The notes beneath the pieces were generated by a model. The model saw only the letters and a program-made list of their open reading frames with translations, was not told the origin of the DNA and did not search any database. This document shows, in pieces, positions 1 to 5,846 of a DNA stretch of 5,846 nucleotides. Position 1 is the stretch's first letter, and every line of letters begins with the position of its first letter. The DNA is from MKRK01 sp001896915 (lineage in GTDB: Bacteria > Bacillota > Clostridia > Oscillospirales > Acutalibacteraceae). Both the position numbers and the translations under genes were made by a program. The stretch covers positions 1-5,846 of the forward strand of contig CALJJF010000315.1 of the NCBI GenBank assembly GCA_937973935.1, given 5' to 3'.

Positions 1-537
1 AACAATGAGCTGGATAAGCTGTCGATGCTGATCACCGGTAAATATCATGTGGAAAAGCGAATGCTGTTAAAGGTATGTCATATGGACAATACTTATTACA
101 GCCTAAACGATGCAGTTATCTCCTCAGGCGCTTCCTCAGGCATGCTGGATATCGCTGTTTCCTGTAACAATTCTCAGGACATCGAATATCGCACAGACGG
201 ACTGATCGTCGCAACCCCCACAGGCTCAACGGCTTATTCGCTGTCAGCCGGAGGACCAGTTGTCGATCCGTCCTTAAACAGCATTGTCATTACTCCCATC
301 TGTCCCCATTCCTTATTTGCCAGGCCCGTTGTCCTGAACCCCGCAACAATCGTGAATATCACGGTGAAATACAGAAAAGAAACCAATGCTTATCTGACCA
401 TAGACGGAGAAGACGCTTTTTTGATTGCCGACAATGATACCATAACAATCCAAAAAGCCGGAGATGTATACGCTGAGCTGATCCGGATTAAAACCGATTC
501 GTTTTTGAGGGTTTTAAACAGCAAAATGAGAATATAA
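1..537 (+). CDS. nadK: NAD kinase, C-terminal part (5' end outside window)
   Basis: NAD kinase phosphorylates NAD to NADP with ATP or polyphosphate in the cytoplasm and is the cell's only route to NADP. The reading frame is open from base 1 (codons for NNELDKLS precede the first in-frame ATG at 25), so the gene starts upstream; 178 residues and a TAA stop are visible. Seen directly: the SLNDAVI segment that matches the family's NE/ND motif, the very conserved TPTGSTAYSLSAGGP block at bases 214-258, the ITPICPHSLFARP segment and the late TIDGED segment. The N-terminal GGDGT motif must lie outside the window. The ATG at 25 is internal, because upstream residues still match the family (the 'G-Y-x-x-E-x-R-M' stretch before the central domain). 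It is followed after 35 bases by argR, a common Firmicutes arrangement. Identification is firm. Confidence 0.95.
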   Translation, partial: NNELDKLSMLITGKYHVEKRMLLKVCHMDNTYYSLNDAVISSGASSGMLDIAVSCNNSQDIEYRTDGLIVATPTGSTAYSLSAGGPVVDPSLNSIVITPICPHSLFARPVVLNPATIVNITVKYRKETNAYLTIDGEDAFLIADNDTITIQKAGDVYAELIRIKTDSFLRVLNSKMRI

Positions 538-554
538 CATAGCATGTACAGGAT

Positions 555-563
555 AAGGAAGTG
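555..563 (+). promoter_or_regulatory. ribosome binding site of argR
   Basis: AAGGAAGTG lies about 10 bases before the ATG at 573 and matches the Shine-Dalgarno consensus AAGGAGGTG with one mismatch. An in-frame GTG at 561 lies inside this element, with no room for a ribosome binding site of its own, so the ATG at 573 is the better start. Confidence 0.6.
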
Positions 564-572
564 AATGACAAG

Positions 573-1025
573 ATGAAACGAAGAAGATTGGCAAAAATAC
601 TGGAGCTGATTGAAATATATACCATTACCACCCAGGAAGAAATGCTGCAATGGCTCAAAGCAAGCGGTTTTGATGTTACCCAAGCCACTGTGTCCAGAGA
701 CATTAAGGAGCTTCGCCTGATCAAAGCGCTGGACAGCAGCGGAAATTATAAATATGTCAGCGTAACCACAGGAACCACTCAGGTCTCACCAAAATTTGTG
801 GACATTTTCTCCAATGCGGTCATTCACATTGATTATGCCATGAATGATATTGTAATCAAATGTTATTCCGGTATGGCAAACGCCGCCTGTGCTGCCTTTG
901 ACAGCATGAATTATCCGAATGTCGTGGGCACGCTGGCAGGGGACGATACTTTTTTTGTAATCATGCGCAGCGAAAAAGACGCTTCCGCTCTGGTAGAAAA
1001 GCTGAATGAAATCATAGTAAGGTGA
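573..1025 (+). CDS. argR: arginine repressor ArgR (AhrC family)
   Basis: ArgR is a hexameric DNA-binding protein that uses L-arginine as co-effector to repress arginine biosynthesis and, in some Firmicutes, to activate arginine catabolism. The 150 residues match the family length. The N-terminal winged helix-turn-helix (about residues 1-70) has the recognition segment TQATVSRDIKEL at 36-47, including the Ser-Arg pair that contacts ARG boxes. The C-terminal oligomerisation and arginine-binding domain (about 80-150) carries GMANAACAAFD at 100-110 and GTLAGDDT at 119-126, whose two aspartates bind arginine. I chose the ATG at 573 over the in-frame GTG at 561 because the former gives the usual MKRxR start and a sensible spacing to the ribosome binding site. 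The stop overlaps the recN ribosome binding site. I see no ARG box just upstream, so autoregulation, if any, would act at an upstream promoter. Confidence 0.95.
   Translation: MKRRRLAKILELIEIYTITTQEEMLQWLKASGFDVTQATVSRDIKELRLIKALDSSGNYKYVSVTTGTTQVSPKFVDIFSNAVIHIDYAMNDIVIKCYSGMANAACAAFDSMNYPNVVGTLAGDDTFFVIMRSEKDASALVEKLNEIIVR
1019..1025 (+). promoter_or_regulatory. recN ribosome binding site inside the argR stop
   Basis: AAGGTGA includes the TGA stop of argR and ends 6 bases before the recN ATG at 1032. The overlap implies translational coupling: ribosomes finishing argR can start recN. Confidence 0.6.
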
Positions 1026-1031
1026 CTGTTT

Positions 1032-2711
1032 ATGTTATCGAATTTACATATTGAGAATATTGCGGTAATAGAAAGCGCATCCATTGATTTTGGCAGCGGC
1101 TTTCATGTACTGACCGGTGAAACAGGTGCCGGAAAATCTATTTTGATCGATTCCATCAATGCTGTATTGGGTGAGCGGGTATATAAAGACATCATCCGGA
1201 CCGGCTGCGAAAAGGCATCGGTCAGCGCTTTGTTCACCGATCTTGGCGAAAGGGTAAAAAAAACCATAGAAGATATGGGCTTCTCTGTTGAGGATGATTG
1301 TGTTCTCATTCAACGCGTGCTGAGCGGGGATGGAAAAAGCCAGTCCCGTATCAACGGCAGACCTGCCACTGCGTCCTTACTTCGTGAAATAGCAGATACC
1401 TTAATCAATATTCATGGTCAGCATGACGGACAAGCCCTATTAAACCCGGATAAGCATGTTCAATACATCGATGCTCTTGCAGACAATGAGGCACAGCTCC
1501 AAAATTACCGCAATGCCTATGAAACCATGAAGAAAATAAAATCCGACATCAAAAAGCTTACTATGGACGAGAGCGAAAAACAGCGAAAAACAGAGCTTTT
1601 GCGATATCAGATAGAAGAACTGGAGGCAGCAGATATCAAGGAAGGTGAGCGGGAACAGCTGACAGCACGTCGCAAGCTGTATCAAAACAGCGAAAAAATT
1701 GCACTGGCTTTGGAAGCTGCCTATTCCGCCTTACAGGGCGGAGAAGATGATCATGGTGCTGTTTCTCTTTGCTCCGGTGCTTGTGGAAGCTTAACAGAAG
1801 CGGCTAAATATCTAAGCCCGGTTTCACCCCTAGCGGAAAAGATGAACGATGTTGTTTATGAGCTCTCGGAAGCAGCAGATGAAATCAGAGAGCAGCTGTC
1901 CAATATAGAATATGACAGTGCTGACTTGGAAACCATCGAACAAAGGCTGGATATGCTCTATCGGCTGTCCTTAAAATACGGCGACACCGAAGCTGAAATG
2001 CTTTCCTTTCTGCAACGCATTCAAACAGAGCTGGAAAGCATTGAGTATTCCGAACAATCACTGCAAAACCTTCATAATGCGCTCCGGAACGCTCTAGAAG
2101 AAACGAAAGTGTGTGCAGACCGGCTGACAAGCTCCCGCTTCCTGGCAGGTGAGCGGTTTGCCACCCGTATTTGCGAAGAGCTGCAGTTTTTGGACATGCC
2201 TTTTGTCCGCTTTTTAGTGAACCGAACAGAATGCGACTACAACCACACCGGCAAGGACAAAATTGAATTTTTAATTTCCACCAATCCCGGCGAGCCACCA
2301 AAGCCTCTCGCCAAAATTGCATCCGGCGGTGAGTTGTCCAGAATTATGCTGGCAATCAAAAATGTTCTGGCTGACTGTGACGATGTGAATACGATGATTT
2401 TTGATGAAATTGATGTAGGCATCAGTGGCAGGGCTGCACAGAAGGTGGGGCTGAAGCTCCGGGAAACCGCCCGGGGAAAGCAGGTGATTTGCATCACCCA
2501 TCTGGCCCAGATTGCGGCTCTGTCGGATGTGCATCTGATGGTTTTGAAAGAAGTCAAGGACAACAGAACCTATACCAAGGTGGAAACCCTTGATTTTGAA
2601 GGCAGAAAATATGAAATCGCCCGGATTATGGGCGCTGAAATAACCGAAAAAGCGCTGGCAAGCGCAGAAGAAATGTTAAGGAGAACAGGTGAAAACAATG
2701 GGAGTATTTGA
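1032..2711 (+). CDS. recN: DNA repair protein RecN
   Basis: RecN is an SMC-like ATPase that acts early in recombinational repair of double-strand breaks, helping to hold broken ends or sister chromosomes together. At 559 residues it has the usual length. Seen: Walker A GETGAGKS at 29-36, the family-typical IHGQHDGQALL at 127-137, a charged, Glu/Lys-rich helical stretch at about 155-215 and again 265-365 that would form the antiparallel coiled coil, the ABC signature SGGELSR at 431-437, Walker B with MIFDEIDVGISG at 455-466, and the switch histidine in ICITHLAQIAA at 487-497. All ATPase motifs are intact. The ATG at 1032 gives the expected MLxxLxIxNxAxI start. It follows argR by 6 bases, the standard Firmicutes argR-recN pair, and overlaps the start of tyrS. 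SOS control is known for recN in some bacteria, but no LexA box is visible here because the gene sits inside an operon. Confidence 0.97.
   Translation: MLSNLHIENIAVIESASIDFGSGFHVLTGETGAGKSILIDSINAVLGERVYKDIIRTGCEKASVSALFTDLGERVKKTIEDMGFSVEDDCVLIQRVLSGDGKSQSRINGRPATASLLREIADTLINIHGQHDGQALLNPDKHVQYIDALADNEAQLQNYRNAYETMKKIKSDIKKLTMDESEKQRKTELLRYQIEELEAADIKEGEREQLTARRKLYQNSEKIALALEAAYSALQGGEDDHGAVSLCSGACGSLTEAAKYLSPVSPLAEKMNDVVYELSEAADEIREQLSNIEYDSADLETIEQRLDMLYRLSLKYGDTEAEMLSFLQRIQTELESIEYSEQSLQNLHNALRNALEETKVCADRLTSSRFLAGERFATRICEELQFLDMPFVRFLVNRTECDYNHTGKDKIEFLISTNPGEPPKPLAKIASGGELSRIMLAIKNVLADCDDVNTMIFDEIDVGISGRAAQKVGLKLRETARGKQVICITHLAQIAALSDVHLMVLKEVKDNRTYTKVETLDFEGRKYEIARIMGAEITEKALASAEEMLRRTGENNGSI
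2678..2691 (+). promoter_or_regulatory. ribosome binding region of tyrS with two possible starts
   Basis: AAGGAG at 2678-2683 lies 5 bases before an in-frame GTG at 2689, while AGGTG at 2687-2691 lies 6 bases before the ATG at 2698. Both are plausible initiation sites and differ by three residues (MKT). All of this lies within the 3' end of recN. The ATG is favoured because the resulting MGVFDEL start resembles other TyrRS N-termini. Confidence 0.45.
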
Positions 2712-3921
2712 TGAATTACAGGCAAGAGGCCTGATTGCACAGACCACAAATGAGGAAAAAATCAAAGACCTGCTGAACAACGGGAAAATCAAATTTTATA
2801 TTGGCTTCGACCCCACAGCGGACAGCCTGCATGTAGGTCACTTTGTGCAGATCATGGTAATGGCTCATATGCAAAAGGCAGGTCATATTCCCATCGCTCT
2901 TTTTGGCGGCGGTACCGGCATGGTGGGGGATCCCTCAGGAAAAACCGATATGAGAAAAATGCTGACCAAAGAAGAAATAGCCTATAATATTGAAAAATTT
3001 AAACACCAGATGTCAAGGCTGATTGATTTTGATGAGGGCAAAGCAATCATGACCAACAATGCCGACTGGCTGCTAAACCTTAATTACATTGATTTCATCC
3101 GGGAAATCGGCGTACATTTTTCTATTAACAGAATGCTGGCGGCCGAATGCTACAAACAACGTCTGGAAACCGGTTTAACCTTTTTTGAACTGAACTATAT
3201 GATTATGCAAAGCTTCGATTTTCTTACACTGAACAAGGAGCATGACTGTGTGTTACAGTTGGGCGGAGACGATCAGTGGAGCAATATCCTATACGGTGTG
3301 GAATTGATCCGAAAGGCTTCCCAGAAGGAAGCGTATGGCATGACCTTCGGTTTATTGCTGACCAGTGAAGGCAAAAAGATGGGTAAAACCGAAAACGGCG
3401 CTGTTTGGCTTGATCCGGAAAAAACATCACCCTATGACTTCTTCCAGTACTGGAGAAACGTAAGTGATGCAGATGTCATCAAATGTTTAAAACAGCTGAC
3501 TTTTGTGACCATAGATGAAATTAAGGAATACGAAAAACTGGAGGGAAGCGCACTGAACGCTGTGAAGGAACGGTTGGCTTATGAAGTCACCCTGCTCATT
3601 CACGGCAAGGAAGAAGCCGACAAGGCTCTGCAGGCCGCGAAGGATATCTTCGGACAGGGAATCAACAGTGAAAACATGCCTTCCACCGCCATCACCGAGG
3701 ATTTGTTTGTTGACGATAAGGTTTCTGTTATTACCTTGTTGGTCGCTGCAAAGCTGGCACCGTCCAGAGGGGAAGCCCGCAGGCTTATTGAACAAGGCGG
3801 TATCAATGTGGATGACGAAAAGGTGCAGGGAATTCACGATGAAATTTCAAAAGAAAGCTTCACTAAAGGCTATATCGTAATCAAAAAAGGCAAAAAGGTA
3901 TTTCATAAAATTACGTTATAA
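2698..3921 (+). CDS. tyrS: tyrosyl-tRNA synthetase
   Basis: This class I synthetase charges tRNA-Tyr with tyrosine in the cytoplasm. From the ATG at 2698 it has 407 residues, near the 400-420 usual for bacterial TyrRS. The Rossmann catalytic domain shows the active-site tyrosine in KFYIGFDPT (Tyr34), the HIGH-type motif HVGH at 45-48, Asp78 in GTGMVGDPSGK, the tyrosine-binding segment NYMIMQSFD (Tyr167, Gln171, Asp174), QLGGDDQW at 187-194, and KMGKT at 227-231 as the KMSKS equivalent. The C-terminal S4 RNA-binding domain (about 343-402) includes PSRGEARRLIEQGGINVDD. The start is uncertain by three codons: a GTG at 2689 is also well placed. The gene overlaps the end of recN by 14 bases and is followed 13 bases later by the cupin gene. 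No T-box leader precedes it, so tyrosine-dependent antitermination, common for tyrS in Firmicutes, is not seen at this location. Confidence 0.97.
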   Translation: MGVFDELQARGLIAQTTNEEKIKDLLNNGKIKFYIGFDPTADSLHVGHFVQIMVMAHMQKAGHIPIALFGGGTGMVGDPSGKTDMRKMLTKEEIAYNIEKFKHQMSRLIDFDEGKAIMTNNADWLLNLNYIDFIREIGVHFSINRMLAAECYKQRLETGLTFFELNYMIMQSFDFLTLNKEHDCVLQLGGDDQWSNILYGVELIRKASQKEAYGMTFGLLLTSEGKKMGKTENGAVWLDPEKTSPYDFFQYWRNVSDADVIKCLKQLTFVTIDEIKEYEKLEGSALNAVKERLAYEVTLLIHGKEEADKALQAAKDIFGQGINSENMPSTAITEDLFVDDKVSVITLLVAAKLAPSRGEARRLIEQGGINVDDEKVQGIHDEISKESFTKGYIVIKKGKKVFHKITL

Positions 3922-3934
3922 AGGAGAGCTTGCC

Positions 3935-4195
3935 ATGGAAATCATCGTAAAAAAACCATCTCCCGAAGAAATCGCTCAAATTCAAAAATATCCCACATGG
4001 AGCTGCGGTGTCAGCGAGTTTGACTGGTTTTATGATTCCCAGGAAACCTGCCTGATCCTAGAAGGTGAAGTCACGGTTGAATATGGCACGGGAAGTGTGG
4101 ATTTCGGTACCGGGGATTGTGTCATCTTCCCCAAAGGCTTGTCTTGTGTATGGAAGGTAAAAAAGGCTGTGAAAAAGCATTATATTTTTGCATAA
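3935..4195 (+). CDS. small cupin-fold protein of the DUF861/Cupin_3 type (TM1112-like)
   Basis: An 86-residue single-domain protein of unknown function. From memory it closely resembles Thermotoga maritima TM1112, a structurally solved cupin of about 89 residues, sharing SEFDWFYD at 27-34, ETCLILEGEV at 37-46 and the second half GDCVIFPKGLSCVWKV at 60-75, ending in a KHY motif (81-83). These correspond to the two beta-barrel motifs of Cupin_3, the family that also includes EutQ and ureidoglycine aminohydrolase-like proteins. The histidine pair (HxH) of canonical cupin motif 1 is absent here, as I recall it also being in TM1112, so metal binding cannot be assumed. There is no signal peptide or membrane segment, so it is probably cytoplasmic. 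The start has a strong AAGGAG site at 3921-3926, 8 bases before the ATG and touching the tyrS stop. It is the last gene of the plus-strand unit; its stop runs into the terminator. Confidence 0.85.
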   Translation: MEIIVKKPSPEEIAQIQKYPTWSCGVSEFDWFYDSQETCLILEGEVTVEYGTGSVDFGTGDCVIFPKGLSCVWKVKKAVKKHYIFA

Positions 4196-4224
4196 ACAAA
4201 ACCCGCCGTTTGGCGGGTTTTGTT
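4195..4224. terminator. bidirectional intrinsic terminator between convergent operons
   Basis: A perfect 13-bp stem (left arm 4195-4207, AACAAAACCCGCC; right arm 4212-4224, GGCGGGTTTTGTT) with a GTTT loop at 4208-4211. The six innermost pairs are GC. On the plus strand the GC core is followed by TTTTGTTAATTT, and on the minus strand by TTTTGTTTATG, so both directions have a U-rich tail. It fills the whole gap between the cupin gene and the opposing ACT gene, and the stem includes the last base of one stop codon and two bases of the other. Confidence 0.9.
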
Positions 4225-4681
4225 AATTTAGAAATTGATCTTTCAGTGCTAAATACGTCGCTTTTTCGTCGGCTTTGGTGACAAGCAGGGAAATCTCAAT
4301 TTCGGATGTTGTGATGAGACGGATGTCGGCACCGGCTTGCGAAGCGGCTTTAAAGGCCAGGGATGCAAAGCCGGGTGAAGTTCTCATTTCCTCACAGCTG
4401 ATTTGGATTTTACTGTTACCGCTGCTGATCATCGACTTAATTTCGGAGTAAACATTGCGCAGATGCTTGATTACCGACAGAGTGGGAGTTAAGTCATTGT
4501 CTGCGATGGTAAAGGATAGGGTAGAGGTGTCGCCCTGAGGCGGGGACACAGAGATCATATCAACATTGATATTGGCTTCGGAAACCGTGGAAAACACAAT
4601 GTCGATAAAGCCGATCTCGGCGGGGCAATGATGAAGAACGATCAATGTCACATCCTCAGTGACGGTTACATTGACAGCCAT
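4223..4681 (-). CDS. stand-alone tandem ACT-domain protein, aspartokinase-regulatory type
   Basis: A 152-residue protein made of two ACT domains and nothing else. It resembles the C-terminal regulatory half of aspartate kinase: the first ACT (about 10-80) has EANINVDMIS at 35-44 and LSFTIADNDL at 55-64; the second (about 90-150) has MRTSPGFASLAFKAA at 99-113 and TTSEIEISLLV at 124-134, matching the family's MRSxPG and STSEIKIS signatures. The amino-acid kinase domain is missing altogether. The start is set by a perfect AAGGAGGT (4688-4695) 6 bases before the ATG at 4681; a TTG at 4687 is too close to that site. It follows dapB by 17 bases and ends at the terminator. Known parallel: the beta subunit of Bacillus aspartokinase II, translated from inside lysC, has this make-up. 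Inference: it may be a trans-acting amino-acid sensor for aspartokinase or for DapA/DapB. It could also be a degenerate, repurposed copy. Confidence 0.85.
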   Translation of the reverse strand: MAVNVTVTEDVTLIVLHHCPAEIGFIDIVFSTVSEANINVDMISVSPPQGDTSTLSFTIADNDLTPTLSVIKHLRNVYSEIKSMISSGNSKIQISCEEMRTSPGFASLAFKAASQAGADIRLITTSEIEISLLVTKADEKATYLALKDQFLN

Positions 4682-4687
4682 AATCAA

Positions 4688-4695
4688 ACCTCCTT
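4688..4695 (-). promoter_or_regulatory. consensus ribosome binding site of the ACT gene
   Basis: On the minus strand AAGGAGGT is fully complementary to the 16S rRNA 3' end and lies 6 bases before the ATG at 4681. It decides the start, and it is the strongest site in the window, suggesting efficient translation of the small ACT protein. Confidence 0.8.
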
Positions 4696-4698
4696 TTT

Positions 4699-5457
4699 TT
4701 ATTTGGAGGAAACCAAATCCCCCATATTGTATAAGCCTTTTTCCTTGTCATGTACAAACAAGGCAGCATTTAAAGCGCCCACAGCAAATATCTCTTTTGA
4801 CATCGCGCTGTGCGAAATTTTGATAATTTCATCCCGTCCGGCAAATATGATTTCATGCTCACCCACGATGGTACCGCCCCGTATGGCATGGATTCCGATT
4901 TCGTTTCTCTCCCGTTTCATCCGTTTGGAATGTCGGTCATATTCGTAACGATATGCGTTGGGCAGAGATTCTGTCACCGCATCGGCAAGCATCAGCGCCG
5001 TTCCGCTGGGTGCATCGATTTTTTGGTTGTGATGGGCTTCGATAATTTCAATATCAAAATCTTCTGACAAGATGGCCGCTGCTTTTTTTGCAAGCTCAGC
5101 GATCAAATTAACGCCCAGGGAAAAGTTAAAGGTAAAGAATATAGCGGTTTCGGTTGCTGATTCTTTGATTTGTTCAATTTGATCGGGGTTGAGACCCGTT
5201 GTTGCGATTACCCCGGGGATATTTCTCGTTTTGGAAAAGGAGAGAATATTCGACAGAGCGGAGGGATGAGAAAAATCGATGATAACATCCGCTTCTTCCG
5301 TAATGCTTGTGATATCGCTGTATACAGGAAATCCACAGTCTTTTTCCGTGTTGATATCCACGCCTGCTACAATTGTGCAATCTTTTCTGACACTGACACA
5401 GCTGGTAATCACACTGCCCATTTTCCCGGCGCATCCGCTCAAAATAATACGAACCAT
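4699..5457 (-). CDS. dapB: 4-hydroxy-tetrahydrodipicolinate reductase
   Basis: DapB reduces the cyclic product made by DapA to tetrahydrodipicolinate with NADPH or NADH, the second step of the diaminopimelate/lysine branch, which feeds lysine and peptidoglycan. The 252 residues fit the shorter Gram-positive form. Seen: the nucleotide-binding loop SGCAGKMG at 7-14, VIIDFSHP at 58-65, TTG at 86-88, FNFSLGVN at 110-117, the catalytic EAHHNQKIDAPSGTA at 140-154 (His142 and Lys146 correspond to E. coli His159 and Lys163), and RGGTIVGEHEIIFAG at 193-207. All key residues are intact. The ATG at 5457 gives the expected MVRIILSG start and has AAAGGAAG (5464-5471) 6 bases upstream. It follows dapA by 24 bases and precedes the ACT gene by 17, so the three are surely co-transcribed. 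Confidence 0.97.
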   Translation of the reverse strand: MVRIILSGCAGKMGSVITSCVSVRKDCTIVAGVDINTEKDCGFPVYSDITSITEEADVIIDFSHPSALSNILSFSKTRNIPGVIATTGLNPDQIEQIKESATETAIFFTFNFSLGVNLIAELAKKAAAILSEDFDIEIIEAHHNQKIDAPSGTALMLADAVTESLPNAYRYEYDRHSKRMKRERNEIGIHAIRGGTIVGEHEIIFAGRDEIIKISHSAMSKEIFAVGALNAALFVHDKEKGLYNMGDLVSSK

Positions 5458-5481
5458 TTTAAACTTCCTTTCGATTCCGGT

Positions 5482-5846
5482 TTATAACAATCCACTTTGT
5501 GTTAAGCTGCTTCTCAGCTTTTCTCTGTTTGCGTCGCAAAGAGAGACCAAGGGCAGTCTGCAATTTCGCACGTCCATGTTCATCATGTTCATGGCTTCCT
5601 TGACCGGTATGGGGTTTACATCGCAGAATAAATTGTTGATGAGAGAAAGGTTTTCCAGCTGTAATCTTTTGCTTTCTTCAAAGTTGCCTTCAAAAAAGCT
5701 TTCGCAAATTTGGTGCGTCAGCTTCGGTGCGATATTGGAAAGAACAGAAATCACACCGGCACCGCCCAAGGAGAGAATGGGGAGAATCTGATCGTCATTG
5801 CCCGAATAAACATCCAGACTGTCACCGCACAGTGACATCGTTAATG
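5482..5846 (-). CDS. dapA: 4-hydroxy-tetrahydrodipicolinate synthase, C-terminal part (5' end outside window)
   Basis: DapA condenses pyruvate with aspartate semialdehyde, the committed step towards diaminopimelate and lysine. About 120 C-terminal residues are visible; the frame is open to the window edge, and the ATG at 5838 is internal because the residues on both sides continue the family pattern. Seen: DVYSGNDD (family YSGDD), LSLGGAGVISVLSNIAPK, NPIPVKEAMN and CRLPLVSL, in the order expected for the end of the TIM barrel and the helical C-terminal domain. The Schiff-base lysine and the catalytic tyrosines lie upstream and cannot be checked. It precedes dapB by 24 bases. The operon promoter, and any lysine riboswitch, would be beyond the right edge. 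Confidence 0.95.
   Translation of the reverse strand, partial: LTMSLCGDSLDVYSGNDDQILPILSLGGAGVISVLSNIAPKLTHQICESFFEGNFEESKRLQLENLSLINNLFCDVNPIPVKEAMNMMNMDVRNCRLPLVSLCDANREKLRSSLTQSGLL

Noticed and set aside
25..27. ATG at 25 as the real start of the first gene
   Set aside because: The frame is open to base 1 with residues that fit NAD kinase, and the essential GGDG region would be missing, so the gene is cut by the window edge rather than starting here.
505..538. Possible argR promoter: TTGAGG at 505-510 and TATAAC at 533-538
   Set aside because: The spacing is 22 bases, well over the usual 16-18, and the elements sit in the coding end of nadK. The gene spacing fits an operon without it.
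538..572. ARG box for argR autoregulation between nadK and argR
   Set aside because: No sequence resembling the 18-base ARG-box palindrome is visible in this short gap.
1256..1263. Run of eight A in recN as a frameshift or slippage site
   Set aside because: The reading frame continues through it with intact downstream motifs, no alternative-frame product or stimulatory structure is apparent, and such runs are common in lysine codons.
1572..1591. Tandem 10-bp repeat AGCGAAAAAC x2
   Set aside because: Only two units, within the coiled-coil region of recN where Glu/Lys/Gln codons repeat by chance.
1885..2322. 145-codon open frame on the minus strand opposite recN
   Set aside because: It lies wholly within recN, shows a Cys/Arg/Trp-rich composition without recognisable motifs, and is a shadow of the real coding strand. 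The other antisense frames opposite nadK, tyrS and dapB are the same.
3581..3880. 99-codon plus-strand frame inside tyrS
   Set aside because: It is an out-of-frame overlap with the S4 domain region of tyrS, has no ribosome binding site, and its composition is that of a shifted coding sequence.
5279..5791. 170-codon plus-strand frame opposite dapB and dapA
   Set aside because: The minus strand encodes clear DapB and DapA motifs throughout; this frame has no family resemblance.

Overview
The window reads as a chromosomal housekeeping segment from a Gram-positive anaerobe of the Clostridia (Bacillota). The reasons are the nadK-argR-recN gene order, which is typical of Firmicutes, strong AAGGAGG-type ribosome binding sites, tight gene packing and moderate GC content. 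Placement nearer the Oscillospiraceae/Ruminococcaceae is a guess from protein flavour only. There is no sign of a mobile element, phage, CRISPR array, tRNA or rRNA.

Left block, plus strand (1-4195): the 3' part of an NAD kinase gene (nadK), then the arginine repressor (argR), the DNA-repair ATPase recN, tyrosyl-tRNA synthetase (tyrS) and a small cupin protein resembling Thermotoga TM1112. Gaps after nadK are 35, 6, -14 (overlap) and 13 bases, so this looks like one co-transcribed and translationally coupled unit. No internal promoter is convincing. The genes do not share a pathway; they look like a conserved housekeeping cluster (cofactor, arginine control, recombination repair, translation).

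Junction (4195-4224): a 13-bp GC-rich hairpin flanked by T-runs on both strands fills the 27-base gap between two convergent operons. It reaches into both stop codons and is a compact bidirectional terminator.

Right block, minus strand (5846 down to 4223): the 3' part of dapA, then dapB, then a free-standing protein made of two ACT domains of the aspartokinase regulatory type. DapA and DapB catalyse consecutive steps of the diaminopimelate/lysine pathway. The ACT protein lacks any kinase domain but resembles the separately translated regulatory beta subunit of Bacillus aspartokinase II. Its position behind dapA-dapB suggests it senses an amino acid of this pathway.

The most interesting item is this stand-alone ACT pair. 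The other genes are ordinary, although the placement of tyrS directly behind recN without a leader, and a cupin lacking the usual metal-binding histidines, deserve a look. Both ends of the window cut genes (nadK at the left, dapA at the right).
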